Shown here: in pieces, positions 12,778 to 20,233 of the stretch
How the letters are laid out: the number at the start of each line of letters is the position of its first letter
Position numbering within the stretch: the stretch's first letter is position 1
IMG/VR virus record: IMGVR_UViG_3300030060_000196
Location: 1 to 20,233 of that record
Origin: a virus
DNA length: 20,233 nucleotides
Strand: one strand, 5' to 3'
Position numbers and translations under genes: made by a program
The notes under the pieces: model-generated
Told to the model about the DNA's origin: nothing
Database searches by the model: none
The model's input: only the letters and a program-made list of their open reading frames with translations

Positions 12778-14331
12778 ATGGCAGATAATCTAGCCTCGTT
12801 TAAGATATTCTGTCAGGGTGGGCTAAACACTAGTAGAGATGTTTTATCCCAAGGTGAAACTGCACCTGGTTCTGCTATAAAACTTACAAACTATGAGCCA
12901 TCTGTTACTGGTGGTTATCGTAAGATAAACGGATTTAGTAATGACTATGGGACAGTAACAGGTACAGGAAATGTTCTTGGAGTCTGCGTAGCTAATGGTA
13001 TTAATGATGGTATACTAGCTTGCCGTACTCCCTCTAGTGGTAATAACTATTTACATCATTGGAGTACTTCTGGCTCATCTTGGACTGCTGTATCTACTTC
13101 AGGTTCTCCTACAATGTCGGGAGTTACTAAAGTTAGATTTACAAAGTTTAACTTTGGTAGCCCTAAAGTTATTTTAACTGATGGTGTAAACCCTGCTGCT
13201 ACATATGATGGATCAACATATACTCAAATAACACACGCCAACGCTCCTGATGACCCTAAAGTATCTGCTGTATTTCAAAACCATATGTTCTTAGCAGGTG
13301 ACCCTAATGAGGATACCAACCTATACTTTAGTGCTCCTTTAGCAGAAACAGATTTTAGTGCAGCTAATGGCTCTGGTGTAATAAATGTAGGTTACCCTAT
13401 AGTAGCTATAAAGACGTTTCGTGATGCTTTGTTTATTTTTGGCAGTAACAACATTCGTAAGCTTGTTGGTAATAATATTTCTAATTTCGTATTAGAGTCT
13501 GTTACAGATAATCTTGGATGTTTAGCTACAGATAGTGTTATAGAGATAGGTGGTGACTTACTATTCTTATCTCAAGATGGCCTACGCCCAGTTTCAGGAA
13601 CAGACAAAATTGGTGATGTAAATCTAGAGACTGTATCAAAAGACATTCAATCAGTCTTTACAGATGTTGTTTTTGATATTGACTTAGATGGTTTAAACGC
13701 TGTTGTTATTAGAGGTAAGACCCAGTTCAGATACTTCTTTGCTGCTGCAGATACTCAAGGTGTTATAGGAGGTTTTAGACAAACACCTAATGGACTACAG
13801 TTTGAGTACGGACAATTATTAGGTATCACAGCTACTTGTGCAGACAGCGGTTACATAGGACAAAACGAATTTGTATTACATGGAGACAGTACAGGTAAAG
13901 TTTATAGACAAGAAAAAGGTAACAGCTTTGGAGGAAGTGATATATTCAGTGCTTTCCAAACTCCTTACTTGTATATGCAAGACCCAGAGCAACGTAAAAT
14001 ATTTTATACTATAGCAACTTATTTACGTTCTGAAGGTGATAATGAAATACTAATGTCAGCAGTATATGATTACGAAGATGTAAATGTATTAAACCCAAAT
14101 GACTTTACAATAAGTAATACGAATGCTGCAGCTTATTACAACGAAGCTGCGTATGCTGCTGCTGATGCTACTAGTGGTGCTGTTTACGATGGTAGTCCTG
14201 CGCCTATACGGAGAACAAATGTGTCAGGATCAGGAAAATCAGTTTCAGTAAGATACGTTACAAATGACACGAAACCGTCACACAGTATACAAGGTTTAGT
14301 AATTACATTTGGGGTAGGAGATAGGTTATAA
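12778..14331 (+). CDS. Tail hub/nozzle protein, P22 gp10-like, 517 aa
   Basis: Probably the packaged-DNA stabilisation protein that closes the tail below the adaptor. It starts with FKIFCQGGLNTSRDVLSQGE, then KLTNYEPSVTGGYRKINGFS (about 38-57), the usual opening of this family: an N-terminal 'G-G-L-N' followed by 'N-x-E-x-x-x-x-G-x-x-R-x-x-G'. The body is a beta-propeller-like series of short strands with KVRFTKFNFGSPKVILTDGV, KVSAVFQNHMFLAG, IVAIKTFRDALFIFG and LLFLSQDGLRPVSG. It continues to RYVTNDTKPSHSIQGLVITFG, where the last strand resembles a fibre-binding C-terminus. No membrane or signal sequence. It follows the adaptor gene by 2 bases and precedes the fibre gene by 1 base. Confidence 0.82.
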   Translation: MADNLASFKIFCQGGLNTSRDVLSQGETAPGSAIKLTNYEPSVTGGYRKINGFSNDYGTVTGTGNVLGVCVANGINDGILACRTPSSGNNYLHHWSTSGSSWTAVSTSGSPTMSGVTKVRFTKFNFGSPKVILTDGVNPAATYDGSTYTQITHANAPDDPKVSAVFQNHMFLAGDPNEDTNLYFSAPLAETDFSAANGSGVINVGYPIVAIKTFRDALFIFGSNNIRKLVGNNISNFVLESVTDNLGCLATDSVIEIGGDLLFLSQDGLRPVSGTDKIGDVNLETVSKDIQSVFTDVVFDIDLDGLNAVVIRGKTQFRYFFAAADTQGVIGGFRQTPNGLQFEYGQLLGITATCADSGYIGQNEFVLHGDSTGKVYRQEKGNSFGGSDIFSAFQTPYLYMQDPEQRKIFYTIATYLRSEGDNEILMSAVYDYEDVNVLNPNDFTISNTNAAAYYNEAAYAAADATSGAVYDGSPAPIRRTNVSGSGKSVSVRYVTNDTKPSHSIQGLVITFGVGDRL

Positions 14332-14332
14332 A

Positions 14333-16831
14333 ATGGCAGGTTATTCAAGACAATCCTCATCAACAATACAACCTAATGAGGTTATTAAAGCTGCACCAGT
14401 AAATGCAGAGTATAACGCAATACGAGATGCGTTTGCTTTGTCAGGTGGGCATAAACATGACGGTAGTTCAACTGAAGGTGCATACGTACCTCTCATAGCT
14501 GACACTGATGCTTTAAATAAAATAGCAGTAGATACTAGCAACAATAGGCATGGTGTGTTTGTTGAAGTTTCTTCCTCAGCAGTAGAGCAGCTTAGGTTTC
14601 AAGACGGTGTAATTGTACCTGTAACAGATAATGATATAGACTTGGGTACAAGTTCTGTAGAGTTTAAAGATTTATATCTAGATGGTACAGCTACGGTAGA
14701 TACACTTCAAGTGGATGAGAACGCTACAGTAACAGGTAATCTTTCTGTAAATGGAAACACTACACTTGGTAATGCAGCTACAGATACAGTTACGTTAACT
14801 GCTGATGTTGCTTCTGCTATTTTACCCTCTGCAGATGATACACATGACTTGGGTGCTACAGGTTCTGAGTGGCGTGATTTATACATAGATGGGCAAGCTA
14901 ACATAGATACTCTTGCTGTTGATGCAAATGCTACGGTGGCAGGTACACTTGTAGTGACAGGAGCTACGACACTAAACGGTGGTCTTGTCATGGACTCAGA
15001 TAAGTTTACCGTTGCGGATACAAGTGGTAACACTTCTATTGGGGGTACTCTTACAGTTGCAGGTGCAACTACATTAGCTGCTACATCTTTTGGTGATGCA
15101 AACATTACTAATGTAGGAGACATAGCGTTAGACAGTATTAGTGCAGATGGTAGCACAATTACTATTACTGGTAACACTACGTTTGCTGATGGCTCTTTTG
15201 ATTTTAATATAGCATCTCACGATGGTACAAATGGACTTGCTCTTGGTGGTACAGTAGTAACAGCAACTGCTGCAGAACTAAACATCATGGATGGAGTAAC
15301 TGCAACTACTGCTGAACTTAATATTATGGATGGTGTTACAGCCACTACTGCAGAGTTAAACATACTTGATGGGGTAACTTCAACAGCAGCAGAGTTAAAT
15401 ATATTAGACGGTGTTACTGCCACTGCTGCAGAGCTTAATACACTAGATGGCATTACAGCAGTTGTTGGCGAACTTAACACACTAGACTTAGGAAGCACTG
15501 CAGTTGGTACTGCTATTGCATCTAAGGCTGTAGTGTTAGACTCTAATAAAGACTACACAGGCATTCGTAACTTTACAATAACAGGCAACTTGACCGTAGG
15601 GGGTACTACCACAGTTGTAGATACTGTTACTATGAATGCACAGAATGCTGTGGTATTTGAAGGTGCTACTGCTGATGATCACGAAACTACACTTACGATT
15701 GTAGATCCTACAGCAGACCGCACAATCAACTTGCCAAATCAAAGTGGTACTATCCCTGTACTAGCTGCAGTAAGTGCCACTCAAATTAGTGCTACACCTG
15801 AAGAGCTAAACATCATGGACGGTGGCACTTCTGCCACATCAACTACACTTGCAGATGCAGATAGGGTTGTAGTTAATGATGCAGGAACTATGAAGCAGGT
15901 AGCCCTTACTGATTTTGAAACATACTTTGAATCAGCACTTGATACATTATCAAATGTAACTACAGTAGGCGCACTAAATAGCGGTAGCATCTCAAGTGGT
16001 TTTGGTGCTATAAACAATGGCTCAAGTGCTATTACTACAACAGGCACTGTAACTTATGGTAGTTTGTCAGACGGAACTATAACTATTACAGGCTTTGTTG
16101 ATGAAGACGATATGTCATCTAATAGTGCAACATTAGTTCCTACACAACAGTCAGTAGAAGCTCGTATCCAAGCTGTAAACGCAACTGCTAATAATGTAAC
16201 AGGTCTTAATGCTACAGGTGCAGAGCTTAATACTGTAGCAGATGTATCAGCAATTAGTCCTGACACTTCTACAGCAGTAGCGAACAATGATGCAATATTA
16301 ATGTTTGATAATTCAGCTACAGGATTAAAATATTTTGATGTTGATTTATTAGATACTTATTTTGCGGCTACTACAAAAACTTTAACGAACAAAACACTTA
16401 CTAGTCCTGTTGTAACAGGCTTGCATTTTAATGATGCAGGTTTTACTGTAGAAGGTTCTAGTGCTGACGGTAATGAAACTACTGTAGCTTTCACTAATCC
16501 AACTGCAGACAGAACTATTACATTTCCTGATGCTACAGGTACGGTTGCTTTACTAGCGAGTCCTACTTTTACAGGAACATTAACTGCTCCCACCATAAAT
16601 GCATCAACTGCTTTACAAATAGGTGGAGTAGCAGTAACATCTACAGCAGCAGAATTAAATATATTAGATGGTGTAACAGCAACTGCTGCAGAATTAAATA
16701 TATTAGATGGTGTAACAGCAACTGCTGCAGAATTAAATCACGTAGATGGTGTAACCTCTGCAATACAAACACAATTAGACGCTAAGGCATCAACTGGTAA
16801 GGCGATTGCAATGGCAATGGTATTTGGATAA
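14333..16831 (+). CDS. Tail fibre protein with AAELNILDGVT repeats, 832 aa
   Basis: Likely trimeric fibre attached to the tail hub. Residues 1-60 form an attachment region with GGHKHDGSS (39-47), an HxH pattern seen in fibre/collar proteins. A duplicated beta segment follows: LGTSSVEFKDLYLDGTATVD (about 104-123) and LGATGSEWRDLYIDGQANID (about 173-192), 69 residues apart. Next come tandem 13-residue units, A-T-A-A-E-L-N-I-L-D-G-V-T. Two copies of an ETT...PTADRTI...P...GT...LA segment lie at about 445-480 and 720-750. A second group of 13-residue units stands near the C-terminus, which ends STGKAIAMAMVFG. This architecture is common in marine phages. Receptor unknown; no enzymatic domain seen. 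Confidence 0.9.
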   Translation: MAGYSRQSSSTIQPNEVIKAAPVNAEYNAIRDAFALSGGHKHDGSSTEGAYVPLIADTDALNKIAVDTSNNRHGVFVEVSSSAVEQLRFQDGVIVPVTDNDIDLGTSSVEFKDLYLDGTATVDTLQVDENATVTGNLSVNGNTTLGNAATDTVTLTADVASAILPSADDTHDLGATGSEWRDLYIDGQANIDTLAVDANATVAGTLVVTGATTLNGGLVMDSDKFTVADTSGNTSIGGTLTVAGATTLAATSFGDANITNVGDIALDSISADGSTITITGNTTFADGSFDFNIASHDGTNGLALGGTVVTATAAELNIMDGVTATTAELNIMDGVTATTAELNILDGVTSTAAELNILDGVTATAAELNTLDGITAVVGELNTLDLGSTAVGTAIASKAVVLDSNKDYTGIRNFTITGNLTVGGTTTVVDTVTMNAQNAVVFEGATADDHETTLTIVDPTADRTINLPNQSGTIPVLAAVSATQISATPEELNIMDGGTSATSTTLADADRVVVNDAGTMKQVALTDFETYFESALDTLSNVTTVGALNSGSISSGFGAINNGSSAITTTGTVTYGSLSDGTITITGFVDEDDMSSNSATLVPTQQSVEARIQAVNATANNVTGLNATGAELNTVADVSAISPDTSTAVANNDAILMFDNSATGLKYFDVDLLDTYFAATTKTLTNKTLTSPVVTGLHFNDAGFTVEGSSADGNETTVAFTNPTADRTITFPDATGTVALLASPTFTGTLTAPTINASTALQIGGVAVTSTAAELNILDGVTATAAELNILDGVTATAAELNHVDGVTSAIQTQLDAKASTGKAIAMAMVFG
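15263..15487 (+). repeat. Tandem 39-bp/13-aa repeats in fibre gene, cluster 1
   Basis: Five full units starting at 15263, 15302, 15341, 15380 and 15419, plus a partial sixth at 15458. They encode variants of A-T-A-A-E-L-N-I-M/L-D-G-V-T. The protein units are almost identical but the codons have drifted, so the array is old and kept by selection at protein level. Confidence 0.9.
16640..16756 (+). repeat. Tandem 39-bp/13-aa repeats in fibre gene, cluster 2
   Basis: Three units starting at 16640, 16679 and 16718. Unlike cluster 1, units 1 and 2 and the start of unit 3 are nearly identical in DNA as well, suggesting a recent tandem duplication or gene conversion. Confidence 0.9.
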
Positions 16832-16833
16832 TA

Positions 16834-16839
16834 AAGGAG
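16834..16839 (+). promoter_or_regulatory. Shine-Dalgarno site of 120-aa gene
   Basis: AAGGAG lies 7 bases before the ATG at 16847, immediately after the double stop TAATAA of the fibre gene. A strong site for an internal gene, suggesting the small product is made in quantity. Confidence 0.8.
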
Positions 16840-16846
16840 TTTTTAA

Positions 16847-17209
16847 ATGGCAAATCCAAATGTAGTAGCAGTCACTAGTATTCTAGCTCAAACAGTTTTA
16901 GATGCTGATGTTGCTGCAAGCGCAGTTAGTTTACTAACTTGTGCATCAGAAAAACTATGTAAAATTAATTCGTTGGTTATAGCTAACATAGACGGCACTA
17001 ACGCTGCTGATATATCTGTGTGGATTACACGATCAAGTGTAGACTACTACATAGCTAAAGGTATTACAGTCGCAGCAGGTAGTACCTTACTTCCTATTGA
17101 TAAAAACATGGGATTATACTTAAATGAAAGCGACATACTAAAAATACAAGCAAGTGCAGCAGGAGATTTGTCTGCTGTTCTTTCATATGAAGAAATAGAT
17201 GACGCTTAA
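16847..17209 (+). CDS. Beta-rich fibre-associated protein, 120 aa
   Basis: Strand-rich, Ala/Ser-rich protein with no signal peptide: SLLTCASEKLCKINSLVIAN (about 28-47), then ISVWITRSSVDYYIAKGITV (about 56-75), GSTLLPIDKNMGLYLNESDI and LSAVLSYEEIDDA. Its layout parallels the 121-aa protein at 1927-2292: a CP/CA-containing strand, I-x-x-L-x-V-x-N, W-x-x-x-S-x-x-Y, an x-L-x-x-x-D-x-I turn and a V-L-S-x-E-E ending. I infer a paralogous small beta-sandwich. Location between two large fibre genes suggests a distal fibre or baseplate accessory. Function unknown. Confidence 0.8.
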   Translation: MANPNVVAVTSILAQTVLDADVAASAVSLLTCASEKLCKINSLVIANIDGTNAADISVWITRSSVDYYIAKGITVAAGSTLLPIDKNMGLYLNESDILKIQASAAGDLSAVLSYEEIDDA

Positions 17210-17223
17210 TAGAAAGTAGCTTA

Positions 17224-19797
17224 ATGAAAGCTTTCGGTAATATTGCAAAGGATAGCCAGGTCAGGGCAGTCGCTTCTGGTACTTTACCTAGTGGTAAACC
17301 AGTAGTTATAAACTCTGATGGGACTGTAAGTGAAGTCTCAGGAGCAGATGTGGCTTTAGGCACTGAAGGTGCTTTTAATTCAATAACCTCAAGTATGTTT
17401 GCTTCTGTTTTTGATAGCTCTAACAATAAACACATAATTGTTTATCGCACTAGCAGTAACATGAGATATGTAGTTGCAACTGTGGCGTCTGATGGTGGTG
17501 TTACTTTTGGTACTGATGCGGTTGCAGAGTCAGGTGATAATCAACAAATTAGTGCGTGTTTTGATAGCACAAACAACAGGATTGTTGTTGCCTATAGACG
17601 TGGTGCTGACAGCGATCATGGTCATGCAATTGTTGGTTCTCTGTCAGGAACGACAGTAACTTGGGGAAGTCCTACAGAATTTCAAAGCGCAGCAAAACAG
17701 ATAGATCTTGATTTTGACAGTACAGCAGGAAAAGTTGTCATTGCTTATGCAGGAACATCTGAGTATGGAACGGCAATCGTTGGAACGGTTTCTGGCACAT
17801 CTATTTCATTTGGCACTCCTGTCGTCTATGAGAGTGGTCGTGCTCAACTGAATAGAGTTGTCTACGACAGCACCAACGACAAAACAGTTATTGGATTTAT
17901 GGATCAAGATGATGGAGAATTTGGCAAAGCTGTAGTTGGAACAGTAAGCGGTACATCTATTTCTTTTGGATCAGCGGTAACATTTCATAGTGGTGAAATG
18001 AATCGTTGTGGAGGTACATTTGATAGCTCAAATGGCAAAGTAGTTTTTGCTTATGGGGATAAGGATAATAGTCAGAAAGGGACAGCAATAGTGGGGACTG
18101 TTTCTGGTACATCTATTTCATTTGGCTCACCTGTAGTCTTTGCGAGTGCAGGAACTTATGGAGAAGCCTCACCCGACAATGTTGTGTTTGATAGCAACAC
18201 TAACAAAGTTATTGTTGTCTTTCCATACACCGTAAGTGGAAGTTATTCAAATCGTGGTTTTGTGTTCTCATTAAGTGTTTCTGGTACAACGATTTCTGCT
18301 GATACAGGAACAGATTTTGCAGGAGCAACAGCGGTCTATCCTGCCATATCGTTTGACAGCAATGTAAACAAAAGTCTTATAGCTTTTGGTGATGCAGGTA
18401 ACAGTGAATACGCAACAGCAGTTTCTTTTTCACCTGCTTCCACAACTCTTACCTCAGAAAACTACATTGGTATGTCTAGTGGTGTGGCTTTTCAAACTTC
18501 AGTTACTCAGGCGTTAGGCACACCTGTTGCATATGAAGCAGATTCTGTAGAACACCAAGCTATTGCCTATGACAGCAATTCAAATAAAGTTGTTGTAGCT
18601 TATGTGGATACTGGAGACAGTAATAAAGGTAAGGCTGTTGTTGGAACAGTAGATTCTTCTGATAACTCTATAAGTTTTGGAACACCTGTTGTTTTTGAAA
18701 GTTCTAGTCAACCTAGATACTGTGCTGCAACATTTGACTCAAATTCAAATAAAGTTGTTGTAGCTTATAGTGATGGTGGTAACTCAAGTTATGGTACGGC
18801 TCTTGTCGGAACTGTTAGTGGAACGTCAATAAGTTTTGGATCAGAGGTTGTTTTTGAAAGTGCCTCAGTAGACGAAATGAATGCAACCTTTGATTCTAAT
18901 TCAAATAAAGTTGTTATAGCTTACAGGGATAAAGGAAATAGCAATCATGGAACTGCTATTGTTGGTACAGTAAGTGGGACATCCATTTCGTTTGGAACAG
19001 CAGTTGTATTTCTATCGGAAGACAGCCGTAATAATGCTATATCTTTTGATTCTACAGCTAATAAAGTTGTCATAGCTTATGCTGACAATAGTAGCACTTA
19101 TAGAGGTACTGCTATTGTTGGCACAGTTTCAGGTACTGGCATTAGCTTTGGTACTCAGGCTGTATTTGCGAATGCTTCTACAACACACATTGGTTGTGCC
19201 TATGATTCAAATTCCGATAAAACAGTTATAGCTTATGCTGATGCACAGGATGATGGGACAGCTATAGTAGCAACTGTGTCTGGAACGTCTATTTCGTTTG
19301 GAACAGCAGTTGAGTTTGATGGTGATGCATCTCTACAAAACAAGATTGTCTTTGATTCTAATATCAACAAAGTAGTAAATATGTACAGGGATGGTGGTAA
19401 TTCAAATCGTCCAACTATGATTGAGGGAACTGTCAGTGGGACATCTATCTCGTTTGGAACAGCGGTTACATTAAGCAACAGCGGTAGTAATCACTATGCA
19501 AGTGTTTTTGATACGACTAGTAAAAAGGTAATAACAGCTTATCAAGACGATACAAACACAGCAGGAACTGCTGCTGTTTTTCAGGCTTCGGGTACAATAA
19601 CCACTAGAGGACAAACAGCAAACGGTGGTAAAGCAGTAATAGATTCAACAAACACAATATCAAGAAATCAAATTGGACTTACAGCAGGACAAACTTTATA
19701 TGTGCAAACAGATGGCACATTAAGTGAAACAGCAGACGATCCCTCAGTAACAGCAGGAACTGCTATATCAGCTACGGAACTAATAGTGAAAGGTTAA
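17224..19797 (+). CDS. Propeller-like repeat protein, 857 aa, putative receptor-binding protein
   Basis: Residues 1-49 form an attachment head: AVASGTLPSGKPVVINSDGT followed by ADVALGT. Then 14 repeats of about 50 residues each follow the plan F/Y-D-S-x-x-N-K-V-V-I-A-Y-x-D, x-G-T-A-I-V-G-T-V, S-G-T-S-I-S-F-G and V-F-E-S. Seven lie in residues about 50-411 and seven in about 440-790, separated by an ENYIGMSSGVAFQ linker ending ALGTPVAY. The C-terminal module (about 795-857) contains LTAGQTLYVQTDGTLSETAD and ends AISATELIVKG. Such repeats suit seven-bladed beta-propellers that bind glycans or surface proteins; the fold and ligand are inferred. No signal peptide. The start has only a weak GAAAG site. 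Confidence 0.85.
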   Translation: MKAFGNIAKDSQVRAVASGTLPSGKPVVINSDGTVSEVSGADVALGTEGAFNSITSSMFASVFDSSNNKHIIVYRTSSNMRYVVATVASDGGVTFGTDAVAESGDNQQISACFDSTNNRIVVAYRRGADSDHGHAIVGSLSGTTVTWGSPTEFQSAAKQIDLDFDSTAGKVVIAYAGTSEYGTAIVGTVSGTSISFGTPVVYESGRAQLNRVVYDSTNDKTVIGFMDQDDGEFGKAVVGTVSGTSISFGSAVTFHSGEMNRCGGTFDSSNGKVVFAYGDKDNSQKGTAIVGTVSGTSISFGSPVVFASAGTYGEASPDNVVFDSNTNKVIVVFPYTVSGSYSNRGFVFSLSVSGTTISADTGTDFAGATAVYPAISFDSNVNKSLIAFGDAGNSEYATAVSFSPASTTLTSENYIGMSSGVAFQTSVTQALGTPVAYEADSVEHQAIAYDSNSNKVVVAYVDTGDSNKGKAVVGTVDSSDNSISFGTPVVFESSSQPRYCAATFDSNSNKVVVAYSDGGNSSYGTALVGTVSGTSISFGSEVVFESASVDEMNATFDSNSNKVVIAYRDKGNSNHGTAIVGTVSGTSISFGTAVVFLSEDSRNNAISFDSTANKVVIAYADNSSTYRGTAIVGTVSGTGISFGTQAVFANASTTHIGCAYDSNSDKTVIAYADAQDDGTAIVATVSGTSISFGTAVEFDGDASLQNKIVFDSNINKVVNMYRDGGNSNRPTMIEGTVSGTSISFGTAVTLSNSGSNHYASVFDTTSKKVITAYQDDTNTAGTAAVFQASGTITTRGQTANGGKAVIDSTNTISRNQIGLTAGQTLYVQTDGTLSETADDPSVTAGTAISATELIVKG
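17371..18456 (+). repeat. First block of seven propeller-like repeats
   Basis: Seven F/Y-DS-type units, beginning FDSSNNKHIIVY, FDSTNNRIVVAY, FDSTAGKVVIAY, YDSTNDKTVIGF, FDSSNGKVVFAY, FDSNTNKVIVVF and FDSNVNKSLIAF. The outer units are more diverged than the inner ones. Block ends where ENYIGMSSG begins. Confidence 0.85.
18541..19593 (+). repeat. Second block of seven propeller-like repeats
   Basis: Seven more units, beginning YDSNSNKVVVAY, FDSNSNKVVVAY, FDSNSNKVVIAY, FDSTANKVVIAY, YDSNSDKTVIAY, FDSNINKVVNMY and FDTTSKKVITAY. The first three units are more alike than any others in the protein. Confidence 0.85.
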
Positions 19798-19800
19798 AGA

Positions 19801-20061
19801 ATGAAAACTATCGTAGAAACATCAACTAAGTTAAGCAAGTATTTACTTGCAGATGACGTAGTAATCACAGCGACATCAGATAATATCACAGTAGGTGATC
19901 CTGCTCAGTTTATTATCGCTGATCTTAATAGTGGCAATACGACTATTACTGAGAACGTGACCAACGCACCAGAAGATTGGACAGGTAACAAGTATAAGTT
20001 AGATGGCACAACGTGGTCAGCTAATCCTGATTGGGTAGATCCGACTGAAGAAGAAGAGTAG
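19801..20061 (+). CDS. Small fibre-module protein, 86 aa
   Basis: Starts 3 bases after the previous stop, with GAAAGG near 19788-19793 as a ribosome-binding site overlapping that stop. Strand-rich N-terminus (MKTIVETSTKLSKYLLADDV), a central Gly/Thr-rich part and a C-terminus with PEDWTGNKYKLDGTTWSANP, ending in acidic residues. The W-x-G-x-K-Y-x-x-D-G-T-T-W-x-x-N-P pattern is one I associate with small proteins beside fibre genes of marine phages. A fibre tip, chaperone or attachment role is possible; none shown. Confidence 0.8.
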   Translation: MKTIVETSTKLSKYLLADDVVITATSDNITVGDPAQFIIADLNSGNTTITENVTNAPEDWTGNKYKLDGTTWSANPDWVDPTEEEE

Positions 20062-20070
20062 GACTCAATA

Positions 20071-20233
20071 ATGCGTATCATTGGTAACGATCCAAGCGTA
20101 CCAAGACAGACACAAGAAGTCGCCAGTGGTACGTTGCCAAACGGCAAGCCTGTTATTGTGAATGCTGATGGGACTGTGAGTGTTGCAGGTTTATCAACAT
20201 TAACTCAAGGCGTTGGCAGTGCAACTGTGTATG
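20071..20233 (+). CDS. 5' end of a further fibre-like gene (partial)
   Basis: ATG at 20071 with a weak AGGA site upstream; open to the window edge, 54 residues visible. Residues 17-38 (EVASGTLPNGKPVIVNADGT plus VS) match AVASGTLPSGKPVVINSDGT plus VS near the start of the 857-aa protein, including a near-identical DNA stretch GATGGGACTGTGAGTG. It is therefore a paralogue of that attachment head, so a second fibre or propeller protein probably follows beyond the window. Confidence 0.82.
   Translation, partial: MRIIGNDPSVPRQTQEVASGTLPNGKPVIVNADGTVSVAGLSTLTQGVGSATVY

Noticed and set aside
15217-15498. Reverse-strand ORF of 93 codons opposite the fibre repeats
   Set aside because: It is a repetitive mirror of the 13-residue repeats with no ribosome-binding site; all other genes are on the + strand.
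16640-16756. CRISPR-like array
   Set aside because: Period is 39 bases without spacers and in frame; it encodes a protein repeat.
17224-20233. Diversity-generating retroelement acting on the repeat protein
   Set aside because: No reverse transcriptase, template repeat or adenine-biased variable region is visible in the window; repeat variation is codon-wide.
1-20233. tRNA genes, integrase or attachment site
   Set aside because: No cloverleaf or recombinase motif was noticed; gene spacing leaves almost no room. A dedicated tRNA scan was not possible here.

Overview
This window is the late, virion-building half of a tailed-phage genome, most likely an uncultured marine phage of podovirus type. 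Every gene is on the + strand and most neighbours touch or overlap by 1 to 26 bases (TAATG, ATGA and GTGA junctions). The base composition is AT-rich. The set includes a P22-like portal, a P22 gp4-like adaptor and a gp10-like tail hub/nozzle. No tape-measure, tail-tube or sheath gene is visible between the capsid genes and the fibres, which is the main reason for calling it a short-tailed phage. The host cannot be determined; 'marine' rests on recognising protein families (terminase, portal, AAELNILDGVT fibres, SGTSISFG repeats) that I associate with ocean phages. No integrase, tRNA, CRISPR array or insertion sequence was seen.

Layout. 1-2292: a run of small accessory genes, including a DUF5872-like basic protein, a 234-aa conserved unknown, a Lys/Gly/Met low-complexity protein and a beta-rich protein. 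2293-2439: a short non-coding stretch. 2440-5344: a conserved C-terminally membrane-anchored protein, the terminase small subunit, a conserved HTH-containing protein that lacks a normal start codon, the large terminase and a 66-aa unknown. 5344-9113: portal, a 64-aa unknown, and a 497-aa protein with a conserved N-terminus and a variable AT-rich remainder. 9177-11983: scaffold, a 237-bp non-coding segment with a near-consensus sigma70 promoter, major capsid protein and a likely capsid-associated protein. 11984-12046: a strong GAAA-capped hairpin that separates head from tail genes. 12047-14331: adaptor and hub. 14333-20233: host-contact module, comprising an 832-aa fibre, a 120-aa beta-rich protein, an 857-aa protein with two blocks of seven propeller-like repeats, an 86-aa unknown, and the start of another fibre-like gene cut by the window edge.

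How it works together: the terminase pair cuts and pumps DNA through the portal into a procapsid built by scaffold and coat protein. The adaptor and hub proteins close the neck, and the fibre/propeller proteins probably contact the host surface. Scaffold and coat share an almost identical ribosome-binding leader; the coat gene also has its own promoter and 5' hairpin, as expected for the most abundant virion protein.

The observations most worth following are: (i) the ATA in place of a start codon at the small/large terminase junction, with a 140-base two-frame overlap; (ii) the 7+7 internal duplication in the 857-aa protein; (iii) a short GY-x-x-GG motif shared by three otherwise unrelated proteins; and (iv) the three structured RNA elements around the scaffold and coat genes.
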